64,000 nucleotides of DNA, taken from positions 6,596,212 through 6,660,211 of the forward strand of contig NC_031478.1 of assembly GCF_000006565.2 (NCBI RefSeq), in the 5' to 3' direction. The notes under the pieces were generated by a model, which had not been told where the DNA came from, ran no database searches, and worked only from the letters and a program-made list of their open reading frames with translations. The stretch comes from Toxoplasma gondii ME49 (lineage: Eukaryota > Apicomplexa > Conoidasida > Eucoccidiorida > Sarcocystidae). The position numbers were made by a program, and so were the translations under genes. Below, one piece after another: positions 1 through 11,055 of the stretch. Numbering within the stretch: position 1 is the stretch's first letter; each line of letters starts with the position of its first letter.

Positions 1-490
1 CTGGGTTTCTTCTCACACATGTCCATGTATGTGCATGCATGCGGAGAGTTCCGTGAGAGGGAGCTGCTCGAGGAGGTACAGAAAGCGAAAAGAGTAGAGA
101 CAGGCAATTTGCACTGTCGCCAAGTCGAGACGGAACACAGCGTTGACAGAGGACTAGATCGCAGAAACGCATGCTTCTGCATCAGACGCTGTCGCGCTGC
201 TGCACGCTTTAAGCGGGAAATCAGTAGCAAACCCACGACACTCATGTTTTGTAGGAATGGCAGTAAACCCGTAAATATGTAGACACAGACACAGACATAT
301 ATATATACATATACATATATATACATATATATACATATATGTATACATATATGTATACATATATATATATATATATATATATATGCACTGGAGTCTGTGC
401 TTTTCTTTTGTGGGATGTGCGTTTCCACGGATGAGGGTTTGTTTCGTTTCTCACTTCGTCCTTGTCCTTCTGCGTCTCTTCTCTCCACAG
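1..490. other. Left-edge intron sequence with TA microsatellite
   Basis: No coding exon could be supported here. The stretch ends in a pyrimidine-rich tract and an AG acceptor at 489-490 that opens the first visible PIGW exon, so it is most likely intron of that gene. It holds an AC/TA simple-sequence block at 281-384. Confidence 0.6.
281..384. repeat. AC/TA microsatellite
   Basis: A short run of alternating AC is followed by about 85 bp of TA with scattered C and G interruptions. It lies in what is probably a PIGW intron, about 105 bp before the next acceptor. Similar tracts recur in introns later in the window. Confidence 0.9.
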
Positions 491-3400
491 CTGCCGAGCT
501 TCTGTTGCCCGGGTCGTCTTCTCGTCCTTTCCTCTACGTGCCTATGGGCGTTGCGCTTGCATCAGGTAGGCCTTCTGTTCTGTGTTTCCTCGTAGCTCGT
601 CTCCCCAGCCCCCCATTTCCTTCGGTGTCAAAGCCGTCTGACTGCTCTCTCGCATTTTATGTCCTAGGGTGCTTTTCGCGTTTCTATGGGATGTCTCTGT
701 CCCTCCAGTTGACTGGAAGAAAGGCATCGCGTTGGTTGTTGGGCAAACGTCTTCCGCATCACCAATCGAATTGGGTGCAAAGATGCGACCACACCCGCCG
801 TACAAACACACCATTAAGAAGACAAGACCCCAGAAATGCCATCCACCGTTCCCTGCCCGCAGTCGGTGAAGTCTGTGAGAAGCGCTTCTCCTGGCCCGCG
901 CCTGAGAAACGAGTGTTTCATTTTCTCCATTCTGTGCCTCGACGAATCGCAGACCACACCGGGCAAAGAGCGAATTCTCCTTTTATCCTGCCGTGCAATT
1001 CCGGATCTTTCCGCAGGCATCTATTCTCGTTCATCGAGCACTTCTCGAATAAAGTGAAAAAATCTGTTTTCCGTGCCAATCGGCACTTCCCCGATAGTGA
1101 ATTTCGCTGTCTTTGACGCGGCAGCATGTGGATGCGAGAAAGGTTTCTGCTGTCTCTTCATTTGCGTTCCTCTATCTCTCCTGCGTGCAGTTTACCAGCT
1201 TCTGTTGTGGGTGGCCGCCGCAGAGACTTGGGTCCTCACTGCTGACAGAGACAGTAAGCGACTGTCGGTGAAGCGCCTTTGCCTTGGTTTGCCCCAAGTG
1301 CATGCGCATTCAGGTTCCTTTGGTCTCTCGCTCTTGAATCAAGTGCCGTCTGTCTTGCGTTGTCTCCGTCCTTGGCTTTCCTCCGCTGGGTTTTCCTTCC
1401 TGGTTTCTCGTCCTTTCAGGGACTGGAGAGGAACTTGGACGTATTCCGCAGCAATCCCGGAGCGTTTTGGTTGATGCCCACATGCTTCATTGTCGGGTGG
1501 GAAGCCATGTCGATTTCCATAGATGCAGATTCTTTGCAGAGTGTGTTGCTTCAAACAAAGTCTTGATGTTGAAGCATCTACTCTTTAAAAGTTGCGATAC
1601 AGCGAGAAAGCGTATACAAAAAGTTTTAGATAACTGAAATGAAGTCAGAAGACGTACCTGGAGGGGAAATTACTATGCTTTTGAAAACGTATTTGAGATG
1701 AAGGTTCAGGTCGGTACGTTGTTAAAGGTCAATACTGTCAGTGAAATATTTGAGACAATCCAGCTTCTCTGCAGGCAAGACCTTCGAAACCCTGCTGGCA
1801 TTTCTCTGAGCTTCAGAAGTCCGAAAACACAAGTCCCTGGGTGTCGAAGCATCCAGTGCGCCTCCCCCTTGGATACTGAATCTGAAGTTATTTCTGCCTG
1901 CAACCTCTTCGTCTCGCACTTTCCACCTTCTTCCGAAGGAATATTTCGTCGTATTTGTCGCTGCTCCTGTGTCGGTTTGCCTCCTCTTGCCTCTCAAGTC
2001 CTTTCTCAGGGTTGCCTAGCGTCTTTGTGTTCCACGGCTGCGCATGCGTTTCGTGTGTTCCCCTCAGACTTCTTCACTGCGAACCGCGAGGGAATCCTCG
2101 GCTGCGTAGGTGAGTCTCTGAAATGTTTCTTCCCTTGTGGCAGCTCTCTGAATCTTGTCTGGGTATGGGCAGAGCAAACCTCATGCAAGCCAGACAGTTT
2201 TTCTACGCCTGTAGTTTCTTCTGACCCCTCGGTTTCGCTTGGTCGATACGCGCTTGCTTCTGACGTGGTGCTTCTCTCTGGCGGCAGTGCGTTCCCCTGC
2301 TTCACCTTCAGTTCGTCTCGTCCTGATCTCCCGCAGAAAGCGATTTTTTCTGTCTCTTGTTTCTCTTTGTGTTGTTCAGCTTTCTGTCGGAAACCAATTC
2401 TTCTTGTGCGTGTGAATGTCGCTCTGTTGTGGGCTGTGTGAGTACCGGCTGTGGTGTCCAGCATACATCTGGAAAACCAGCAGCAGTACCCAAGATGTAC
2501 AAATAGGATGTACCCTCCAGTTGTTGTCTGTCAGTTTCTTCCCCGTTGTCCTTTTTTCGGTTGTCGGTTTGCGCTCCATCATTTTACGCGCTGCCGTGCA
2601 TGCACTGAAATCCTCTGCGCCTTTCTCAGGCTTCTTCGCCCTCTACATGATTGGGGTCGGCGTCGGTTCACTCTTTTTCAGTGCAGCTTCTCTCTCTTCG
2701 AGGTGAGGGACTTGTTGTCTTACTCCCTTTTCTCCTTTTCCGGTTTTCCTCTTCTCTGCCTCTTTCTCTCCCCACAAGCGAGGATTTCCATGGCTTGCAG
2801 TAGCAACAACAGCAAAACAAAATGCTCACTACTACACATGTATATATATGCATATATATGTGTACAGTGTTAGGTCGCTACGTGGTTGGGTAGATAGACA
2901 GATAGTTGTTCATGTGCGTAAATCACTCGCGTACGCAAGTTGGTGCATAAATACTCACAGTTTTCCATATATACATGCATACAGCAAGCATAGATTTTGT
3001 ACTGAAACACATGTGGTGACATAGTTTCGTAGCTAGCTAAGGAGGTACACGGGCCTACACTCCTGTGCATGCAGGCGGCCAGGTGCATGCGAGTGGATCC
3101 TGTTTCCCGGTAGATTTCTCTTGTCTTGCCATCTTTCTCGCGGATAACTGTGCATCGGGGTCGCGTGAGAACTGGGGAGGAGAAGCAGAGAGGGTCGCAT
3201 CTCGTCTTTCAAAAGCCCAGAGGCGGTTGCCAGCAGAACGGTTTGACAGCACGCATGCGAAGAGAAAAAACTCTTCCTAGTCTTAGCCGGGTGTCTGCAT
3301 GAAGCTGACGAAACGTTCTTCGTGACTTTGCTACCTGCCTTATTTGCCTTCTCTCAGGCGGCCAGTAAGTGAAGAAGGAGAAAAAGGGACGGCCGCGATG

Positions 3401-5045
3401 AAGAGCCAGACAGTCTCCAGGCCGCCCTCTCGATTCGCCCTCATCGCGGTGCTCCTCGGGTAAGCCTCGTGCAGACAAATAGAGTTTCTGTCGTTTCTTG
3501 TAGAGACACTTCACTGTCGAAGAGCAACTCCCGCTTCCACTTCTCAGGGAGATACAGGCGGTCCCAGTTTCTGTGGCGTGAGGATGATATGCTTTTCTCT
3601 AAGATGCTGAGCATGACTCCAGTTATGCGAGACCGACAAACAAGCTCTGTCTTCTCTTTATGACTGCGATAGACGCAGTTGGAAACACAAAGATGTTCTC
3701 GAATAACTGTCTGTGCCATCCGCTGTCGTTTCTTCGACATTCGCGTGCATGTGTATCTCAGCCTCTAGAGGAAAATGGGGGGAACACAGATCTTTAGCCA
3801 GCGACTTTGAGTGTTTGTCTCCTACAAATTATGTGGGCTTGTCCAGGCGAGCACACTAGGCGTTGGACATCTGGGGTTTAGACGTCACGCCACGCATTGC
3901 ATGTTCCCCTAGAGCGCATGCAAATGCACTGGCAAAAACCATCTTCTCCTGAGCAGCCAAGTGATTGCAAGATTGGATGTTTTCTGTCTGTCTTCGTGCT
4001 CCAGCGCGGCGGTTTGTTTCTATTTGTATGCCTTGGTTTTGGCCTTCTACTTTGATCTACTTCCAACGCGTCGGCTGGTAAGTCCTTCCCTGTGCCACGG
4101 TCGTTCGCCCGCTGTCTCCTTCGTTGTGCAGTCCGCTGTTCTCTCCTTCACGAGTTTCTTCAAGTTGTTTTTCAGTCTTTACCCTGTCATTCGACTGTTG
4201 TCTTTTGTCTCCGCTGATCCTCATTCGTGTCAGCCCGTTGGGCGCAAGCAACTCGTCCTGGGCTCACAGTTTTGCGGGTCTTGCTTCATCTTCCGCTGTA
4301 TGTCTGCGTTCACCGTCTGCTGGCCTGCTGCGTCCTTGCTTCTGGATTCGAGTCGGGTCGACGTTTTCTTTTTCCTTCTCTTCCCCTGTGCGCACAGATC
4401 AATCTGCCGTGGGTTCTCCTCGTTGCCGCGCTGAACCTGTACGGCCTTGCTGGAGTCCTTTTGTCGGAGGCTCTTGTCGGTAAGTGCGCCAGGGGCCAGT
4501 CCGTTATGTGTGTCTTCCTACGGCGGCTGCGGCTGCACAGTCTCCGGAGGTATTCGTCTCGTCGTCGTTACACACAAATGCGCGAGAGGCAGAAGCAACA
4601 AGAGTCGAGACCCGTTTCCGCAGAAAGGCTCAAAAAACTGTGGCGATTACAGCATTGTTTGTGTAGTAGAGTTTTAGAGATGCCAGCATATGCCTCGATT
4701 GGCACATGTTCACCCGTTGGTCCAGCCCTATATGCAGGAACATGTAGAGACGCATGCAAGCGGGCGGATGGCAACTTTTGGCATGTCTGTCTCCTCTGCT
4801 GTTTGTATCTTTTGTCAGGCCGTGGGCCCGCTGGGGCCTCGTACCTTGTGTCGGGGCTTTCTCAGAACCAAATCTTCATTTTCTTGATTGCAAATGTGCT
4901 CTGTGGTCTGACGGGACTGAGTATGAATCGACTTCTGGTTCCCCCTGCGTTGGCCTTGAGTCTGCTTCTTCTCTACGCTTTAAGCTGGGCATTTGTCGCC
5001 TTCGGCCTTGGCTACTTGGAAAAACGGATTCCTCTGAATCTGTAG
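491..5045 (+). CDS. PIGW: GPI inositol-acyltransferase (PIGW/GWT1), 3' part, 8 exons
   Basis: Exons are 491-565, 1191-1253, 2068-2109, 2630-2702, 3358-3459, 4005-4077, 4398-4479 and 4819-5045 (stop TAG). All have GT-AG junctions and the phases agree throughout, giving 244 residues after the incoming split codon. The product should acylate the inositol of GlcN-PI in the ER membrane during GPI-anchor synthesis. Family marks seen are a YQLLLW helix start, a FFTANREGI motif matching the conserved NREGI/NKEGI signature, a following glycine-rich helix, a TRRLINLPWVLL segment matching the RRLANLPYVLW region, and a last-exon segment NQIFIFLIANVLCGLTGLSM matching the family C-terminus. At least five hydrophobic, membrane-like segments are visible. 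The hydrophilic loop in exon 3358-3459 is longer than I expect for the family. The N-terminal half, including the EYGVHWNFF region, lies left of the window. T. gondii surface antigens are GPI-anchored, so the enzyme is probably important. Confidence 0.88.
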
Positions 5046-6632
5046 TCTTCCCTCTTTCACGATCTCTTTTTGTCTACGTGGGAATACCTGCTGCACAGAT
5101 CTTTGCGGGTCGTGCCAGCAACCGTCTCGTAAAAAAGGGAACAACTTTTTTCGTTACTTCGCTTTCTTGTTTGCTTTGTTGACCGGTGGGGCCTTTTCGG
5201 CTCCCTGGCTTCACATGCAGTGTGTCATGTACATAATCGGGTGAAGAACCACAATGAATACCCAGGCGATCGAAGGCGCTGTCTCGTTTTTGCAGCTACA
5301 CGCCACAAGTAGACACAGCACAGCAGTTTTTCTAGATAAAGTCAATAATCATGACACCTACGAAAAGGACGTTATTGTACAAAGGCTACTGAGTGTGACT
5401 CCAGTTCTGAGATCCGGACTTAGCTATACGGTTCGCTCTTTTCGAACCTTTTCCGCAAATGGCTTAGGTTGTTACGGTGGAAAGTCCGATCCCTGCCCTC
5501 TTCCATTGCCAGCACATAAAGCGGCAATCTCGAGCCATACAGAGGAACGCAGTGCGGAGCAGAAAGGCAACATATTTTTTTGGCAGTCGTTGAGAGGGAA
5601 AAAACAATAGTTTGCCTCACAGAGGCACATGAATCAGGATACGGCCAGCAAGAAGAGAACTCCTGAACATGCCCTGAAACAAAAGCAGAAGGACGAACGG
5701 TACACTGCGTGGCTACCTTCGTGGCAACAGAGCTCTCCTAGCTAAGCATCTGCGCGCCCCTTGCTTTTTCTCCATCTCGCCCAAGTTTCCCCGGCTGTAT
5801 CTCCTCCACTTTCTTGCCCTAGATGCAAATATGCAAACTGGTACTCCTCTTCCTCTGTCCTGTTACTGTGCTCTTCCTGAACTCGTCTGCCCTCTGTGTG
5901 GGCTCAGGCAGTCCTTTGCCTCTCGTCTTCATAAGGCGCGCGCGACGGCTGTCGAGGTTTCGCCGTGTTGAGAACCCATCCGGTCTCATCGAAACAGTCT
6001 GCCGCCCGTCACGCTCCACGAGAAAAAACACAGGCACAGCTTTCTGCAAAGCGTGCAGATGAATGTACAGTTTCCGCCTTCCTTTGTGCCCGATCTGTAT
6101 GAGAAGCCTGATAGAATACGTCGGAGAAGCGAATGGGAGCAGAGTGGCGAAAGAACGAAAAGCGAAAGACGCCTCACAGTGGCAGCAGCAACAAGCGACA
6201 AAATGGAGAAGATGCGACCTAATAGAAAGGAAAGAAATGTGGAAATTCAAGGACGAGAAGTTAGAGGAAATGCTGACGACAGAAACTGCGTCTGCGCTAC
6301 AGTGTGCGACGGAGAAGCGATAAGCGTAGCAAGGCGCTACTGGTCCCATGTTTTGCTTGCTCTGTCAATTCCAACTCCCTTCCTCCGCGTGGAAGTGAAA
6401 AGAAAGTTAGCGCCTGCCCTCACCCGTTCACTCATTTATCCCTTATCGTCCTCATGTCTCCACTACCCCCGACGCAGTTCTCGGTCGCTCTTCCTCCGAC
6501 TTCCGCGCAGTCTCATCCCCCCACCTCCCCTGCCGCATACGCGTTGGTGTTTTCCAACGCTTCTCGAGGCCTTTGTTGTTCTCGCGAAGCCGGAGAGAAG
6601 CTGTCTCAGGAGTCTGGAGCCGTGCGTGTCGC
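5046..6632. other. PIGW 3' flank and region facing a minus-strand gene
   Basis: This stretch lies between the PIGW stop and the stop of the minus-strand gene at 6633, so the two genes converge. Open frames exist on both strands (plus 6059-6973, minus 5819-6349), but they overlap each other without protein-like composition over their full length. It probably holds the 3' UTRs of both genes. Confidence 0.5.
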
Positions 6633-7049
6633 TTAAAACGGTTTTTCTGCGGTCATTGCCCCTGCAGAAGTCGACTTGTCAGTGGCGGCGAAGGGGGAAA
6701 GAACGAACGGGTGTTTCTGGTCGTAAGAGAAGAGGCGCGCCTTCATCCATAAACTCATCAAGGTCTGCTTGGGGTCTTTTTCGTCGACGGGCCGCGGGCA
6801 GAGCGCGGCGTACGCGAAATCCACGCGCCGCTTCTGCTCTCCGCGGCAGTTCAAGTACTGGGGAAGAGCCTTTAAAACATCAGCGTCATCCCAAGAAAGA
6901 CTCTGAAAGGCGCTTTCCATCGCTTTTGGCTCCTGCCAGCCTGCGGCCGAATCGTAAGCTGCAAGCAGTTTGAGATCCCCGAGCAGACGGTCCATATGCG
7001 GCGACGACCCGCTGGACGCGACCGACGCAGACGCAGTGGGTGGCGACAT
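6633..7049 (-). CDS. Hypothetical 138-residue protein
   Basis: This is a single-exon frame on the minus strand. The start at 7049-7047 is preceded by GCCACC, an almost perfect eukaryotic initiation context, and so was preferred to the longer frame that would need a GTG start at 7172. Composition is balanced and globular after a Ser/Ala/Pro-rich first 18 residues, with helical stretches such as MDRLLGDLKLLAAYDSAAG and a central part containing LPQYLNCRGEQKRR. There is no membrane segment or signal peptide if the ATG is correct. The frame upstream of the ATG encodes a hydrophobic run, so an N-terminal extension through an unseen exon could create a signal or targeting peptide. I do not recognise the family. 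A small organelle or complex subunit would fit the size, but that is only a guess. Confidence 0.6.
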   Translation of the reverse strand: MSPPTASASVASSGSSPHMDRLLGDLKLLAAYDSAAGWQEPKAMESAFQSLSWDDADVLKALPQYLNCRGEQKRRVDFAYAALCPRPVDEKDPKQTLMSLWMKARLFSYDQKHPFVLSPFAATDKSTSAGAMTAEKPF

Positions 7050-7582
7050 GGTGGCAAACGGGGCGACGGGGATGGTACCAGCAAATAACAGAAAAAGCAA
7101 AAGTGGGAGAGTCACAGAGAGAGCCGGACGAGTGTACTGGCCCCGTGGAACAGAGCGACACAGCAGGTGCACGGCGAAACCACTGAAAAACTCTGACTGT
7201 ATCTAAACGCTGTACTGGGAAGCGCGAAATACAGACAAGCGACCAGCAGAAGACTCCCGGAGACAAGAAGCTCTGGAGACACTAACAGCAACTGTGCACA
7301 CCAACTATGCAAATCAGCGCAGAATCAGCTTTCTCTTGCCTGCCAGAAAAGTCAGGCATGCAACCAAAAAGCGGGATCCGTTTCGCTGTATTGCGCTTCG
7401 TCGCATGCGACAACCAAAGCTGCTGTTTTCGCAGCGTTCCCCGCGAGACAGCGCTTTTCTCATCAAGGCTCACACGCCCACCCCCCTCGTGTTGCTTCCA
7501 AGGAGGTGGGTGAAAGGACGGTTTCGGCAAGCCGCTTCGAGCAGTGTGTGATTGGCGCAGCTCAGCGCATCGACGCTAGCGT
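7050..7582. other. Intergenic, upstream of the minus-strand gene
   Basis: This is the probable 5' UTR and promoter of the 6633-7049 minus gene, and it adjoins the tandem array that starts near 7583. No coding signal is convincing. Confidence 0.5.
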
Positions 7583-8540
7583 AGGTTCTGTACTGATCTC
7601 TTCGATCCAATCAAATCTCGCTTGGTCCATCAGCCCAGCGATGTTAATTCTACTGTAGCCGACAAAGTTTCGGCTTGTCGCTTGCCTTGTTGGTAGCACA
7701 GGTCCTAAAAAAAACAAGCCGTTTCGGGAGCAGTGGCTGTGGCTGCCGTGCCTCAGATCAATCGTCAGAGTTGCGTACGGGGGAGTTCTGTACAGAGCTA
7801 TTCGTCCGATGCAGTTACTTTGCATGGCGCATATGCCGAATCTAATAACCACTATTTCCGACAAAGTTACGGCGCTTGCCTTGTTGGTAGCACAGGTCCT
7901 ACAAAAAAACAAGCCGTTTCGGGAGCAGTGGCTGTGGCTGCCGTGCCTCAATCATCACAGTTGCGTACGGGGGGGTTCTGTACAGAGCTATTCGTCCGAT
8001 GCAGTTACTTTGCATGGCGCATATGCCGAATCTAATAACCACTATTTCCGACAAAGTTACGGCGCTTGCTTTGTTGGTAGCACAGGTCCTACAAAAAAAC
8101 AAGCCGTTTCGGGAGCAGTGGCTGTGGCTGCCGTGCCTCAGAGCAATCATCACAGTTGCGTACGGGGGCGTTCTGTACAGAGCTACTCGTCCGATGCAGT
8201 TACTTTGCATGGCACATATGCCCGGATACAAAAACTAATATTTCCGACATAGTTACGGCGCGTCGCTATCTTTTTTGGTAGCACAGGACCTAGAAGTCGT
8301 TTCGGGAGTAGTGGCTGCGGCTGGCGTACCTAGATCACCGAAGCTTGTGGGAGGTTTTTGTACAGGTTTTGTCCGATCCCGTCGATGTTTTGCTCAGTCC
8401 ACCTGGCCAGTTCTAATACCTAGTATTGCCGACAGAGCCTCGGTGCGTCGCTTATCTCGTCAACTCGTCGCATTCCATTTCACCCGCTATCGACGCTTTT
8501 CTGGTGCGCGTGTATACGCCAGTACACGGTTGTCCAAGTG
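7583..8540. repeat. Tandem array of about five ~190-bp units
   Basis: A unit of about 190 bp recurs, with starts near 7583, 7786, 7976, 8169 and 8347 as marked by the words TTCTGTACAGAGCTATTCG, CCGACAAAGTTACGGC, TTGTTGGTAGCACAGGTCCT and GTTTCGGGAGCAGTGGCTG. The second and third units are almost identical apart from a few bases and a short indel. The first, fourth and especially the fifth are diverged. Near-identical middle copies with decayed ends fit amplification by unequal exchange. The array ends about 185 bp before the start codon of the secreted-protein gene at 8726. Frames inside it are only by-products of the repeat. Confidence 0.93.
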
Positions 8541-8558
8541 TGAGCACACCGTCGGTTA

Positions 8559-8565
8559 AGAGACG
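8559..8565 (+). promoter_or_regulatory. WGAGACG promoter word (AGAGACG)
   Basis: An exact AGAGACG lies 161 bp before the start codon of the secreted-protein gene. WGAGACG heptamers are known promoter elements of T. gondii dense-granule and some housekeeping genes. A single 7-mer match can be chance, and function here is inferred from position. Confidence 0.4.
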
Positions 8566-8725
8566 CAATTCCAGTCCATGGATTTGTGACGCAGCTGGGT
8601 AAAGCTCGTCACATTGAAGACAGTTTTAGTACTTCCGAAATTTGGTTTCGCGCCCTCCCTCTAGTCTCGAGACCTGGTGGGTGGATTGTTTTTTTTTTAC
8701 GCACAACTCACGTCACTCTCCCAAC

Positions 8726-10911
8726 ATGAAACTCGCTGCCGTGTCCAGTGCTGCCTTCGCGGCTGCTTTTTTTCCAGCAGTTGTCAATGCAAGGAAAGGT
8801 ACGTCCGCGTTTCTTTCGTAGACTTGGGCGTTCCGTCAGTAACGGAATCCATAGTATTCATGATTTTCGAGATTGGCGCCAGACGTTCTGGGCGGGCGGT
8901 ATGGAAGGAACTGCTGGCGTCGTGGATGGGTGCGTCTCAAGACAAGCGGGGACGTTGGAGCGCCTAAGGGTAAATCCGTAAACCATATATAGATCTTCAT
9001 CGGGAATACGCTTTTGTTCCGTGCTTGTTGTGTGTCTGTGTGTTTGCAGTTGGAAATCCGGCGGCGCAGCCCAGTGTCCTTGTCAACGAACCGGTGGCCC
9101 TAGCTCAGCTCAGCACATGTGAGTCGAGGTTGAGCCTCGTTGGCGAAAACCGGAATTTGGGGGATGCATTTTAGATTAGTGTGGGCCGACTATCGCAGCT
9201 TTCGCTCGCTTCTTCTTTTACCCTGACTGTGTCAGGTGTTGGACAAAATGAACACCAAATTTTTTGTAGAGTTTGTATGTGCGATCCTACGTCATCCTCT
9301 GAGCAGATCGCGCGATGGATGACGCGGTGGTTAGTATGGCAGACCGTTTTAAAAGCGTGATACCGTCTGGTGCGCCTGAAGCGTCTTGTTGGCTGTGTGT
9401 TGAAGACTGCTGCTTGAGCCGTGACAACAGATTACTTTGCAAGGACGCCAGAGTGCTTTTCTCGTTAGCACTGTTCTGTGTATCACGAGACTCATGGGAA
9501 GCAATGATGCCCCGAGTGTCCCTGATCCCGCCCAGGAGGTGGGTTCTTACATCCTGTGTACAGTACTGTGACGTAAAGACTCGCGGTTTCTTCAATTATA
9601 TGCATACGAAGGGCGTGTCAGTTGGCATGCATAACGATTCGGATAATGGCTGGATTGTACAATTAGGAAAGTCTAACCGATGTCGTAACTGTGTTATGTT
9701 TCTGCAGTCCTCGAGCTCGTCGAGGTGCCATGTAACTCTGTTCATGTTCAGGGGGTGATGACCCCGAATCAAATGGTCAAAGTGACTGGTGCAGGATGGG
9801 ATAATGGCGTTCTCGAGTTCTATGTCACGAGGCCAACGAAGACAGGCGGGGACACAAGCCGAAGCCATCTTGCGTCGATCATGTGTTATTCCAAGGACAT
9901 TGACGGCGTGCCGTCAGACAAAGCGGGAAAGTGCTTTCTGAAGAACTTTTCTGGTGAAGACTCGTCGGAAATAGACGAAAAAGAAGTATCTCTGCCCATC
10001 AAGAGCCACAACGATGCGTTCATGTTCGTTTGTTCTTCAAATGATGGATCCGCACTCCAGTGTGATGTTTTCGCCCTTGATAACACGTAGGTCGAATTCA
10101 CACAGATTGAGGACAACGAGAACTAACACGTTATCACGGTTGAAATAGAATAGTGGATGACCGATACTACGCATGCGCTGTGTTTAGCAAAATGACTGGT
10201 GCCTTGAGAATTTTTTGTCACGGGCACCAGCGAATCAGAGTCCCATTTTGATCAGCGTCGTAGATAGTTGAACATCGCTGGAATTGAATGAGTAGGTACA
10301 CTGACTACAGGGAAGAAGTCTGCTTGTAATCGAGGGTGCGGGATAGTAATCGAGGGTGGGGGATAGAAAGCCCGAAGTGTTTCTTACAAGATCCACTGTA
10401 TCTCCGCGACCAATTTTGTCTTTTGTGCTGGTGTTTCAGCAACTCTAGCGACGGGTGGAAAGTGAATACCGTGGATCTTGGCGTCAGCGTTAGTCCGGAT
10501 TTGGCATTCGGACTCACTGCAGATGGGGTCAAGGTGAAGAAGTTGTACGCAAGCAGCGGCCTGACAGCGATCAACGACGATCCTTCCTTGGGGTGCAAGG
10601 CTCCTCCCCATTCTCCGCCGGCCGGAGAGGAACCGAGTTTGCCGTCGCCTGAAAACAGCGGGTCTGCAACACCAGCGGAAGAAAGTCCGTCTGAGTCTGA
10701 ATCTGTCCCGTCTTTGCCTTTGTCTCAAATTCCCTCAGAAGTGCCCCTGTCCCAAGAGTCGCCAGTACCGCCTCAGGATGGTGAGAACCCAGATTCGCCA
10801 CAAAATGAAGACAATTCGATGCAGGAAGTCGAGAATAGCGCTTCGCAGTCGGATATCGAGGCTCAGCGGCAGGCCGAGAACGGCCGTCTGCCGAGTGACG
10901 ATGAGGCGTAA
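8726..10911 (+). CDS. Secreted protein, SRS/SAG-like cysteine pattern, acidic Pro/Ser/Glu tail
   Basis: Four exons, 8726-8798, 9050-9118, 9708-10086 and 10440-10911 (stop TAA), join in phase to 330 residues. The start is the first ATG of a clear signal peptide (MKLAAVSSAAFAAAFFPAVV, then NARK), with cleavage likely near residue 22, and exon 1 encodes little else. Residues about 50-175 hold five cysteines. The segment KCFLKNFSG, then EVSLPI, then FMFVCSSNDG and LQCDVFAL, resembles the second half of an SRS (SAG1-related) domain, where a late CxnC pair closes the fold; one expected cysteine is missing. Residues about 232-330 are disordered, rich in Pro, Ser and Glu, and end in SDDEA. There is no C-terminal hydrophobic GPI signal or membrane segment, so the protein is probably released into the vacuole or host side through dense granules or another secretory organelle. 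The SRS link is tentative; the gene model is sound. Confidence 0.75.
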
Positions 10912-11055
10912 AGATTCACGACGCACCTGTTTTTGGATATACAGTGTAAAGAGCCAGGGCAACAGACAACACTATTTTGTGGTATATGTCGCATCTGTCG
11001 CGCGGACTGGAGTTTCGTGCATGTCCAGGTTAGTCGGGAACGGTCGAGCGTGAAC

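Noticed and set aside
5819..6349. 176-codon minus frame
   Set aside because: It overlaps the plus frame just described and has Cys/Ser/Phe-rich, chance-like composition in a 3' flank.
6059..6973. Long plus frame across the 6633-7049 minus gene
   Set aside because: Its second half is Arg/Ser-rich antisense of the better-supported minus gene, and no splice or family evidence was seen.
7562..8252. Open frames inside the ~190-bp repeats
   Set aside because: They recur because the DNA repeats, not because a protein is conserved; there is no good start and unit lengths differ by non-multiples of three.
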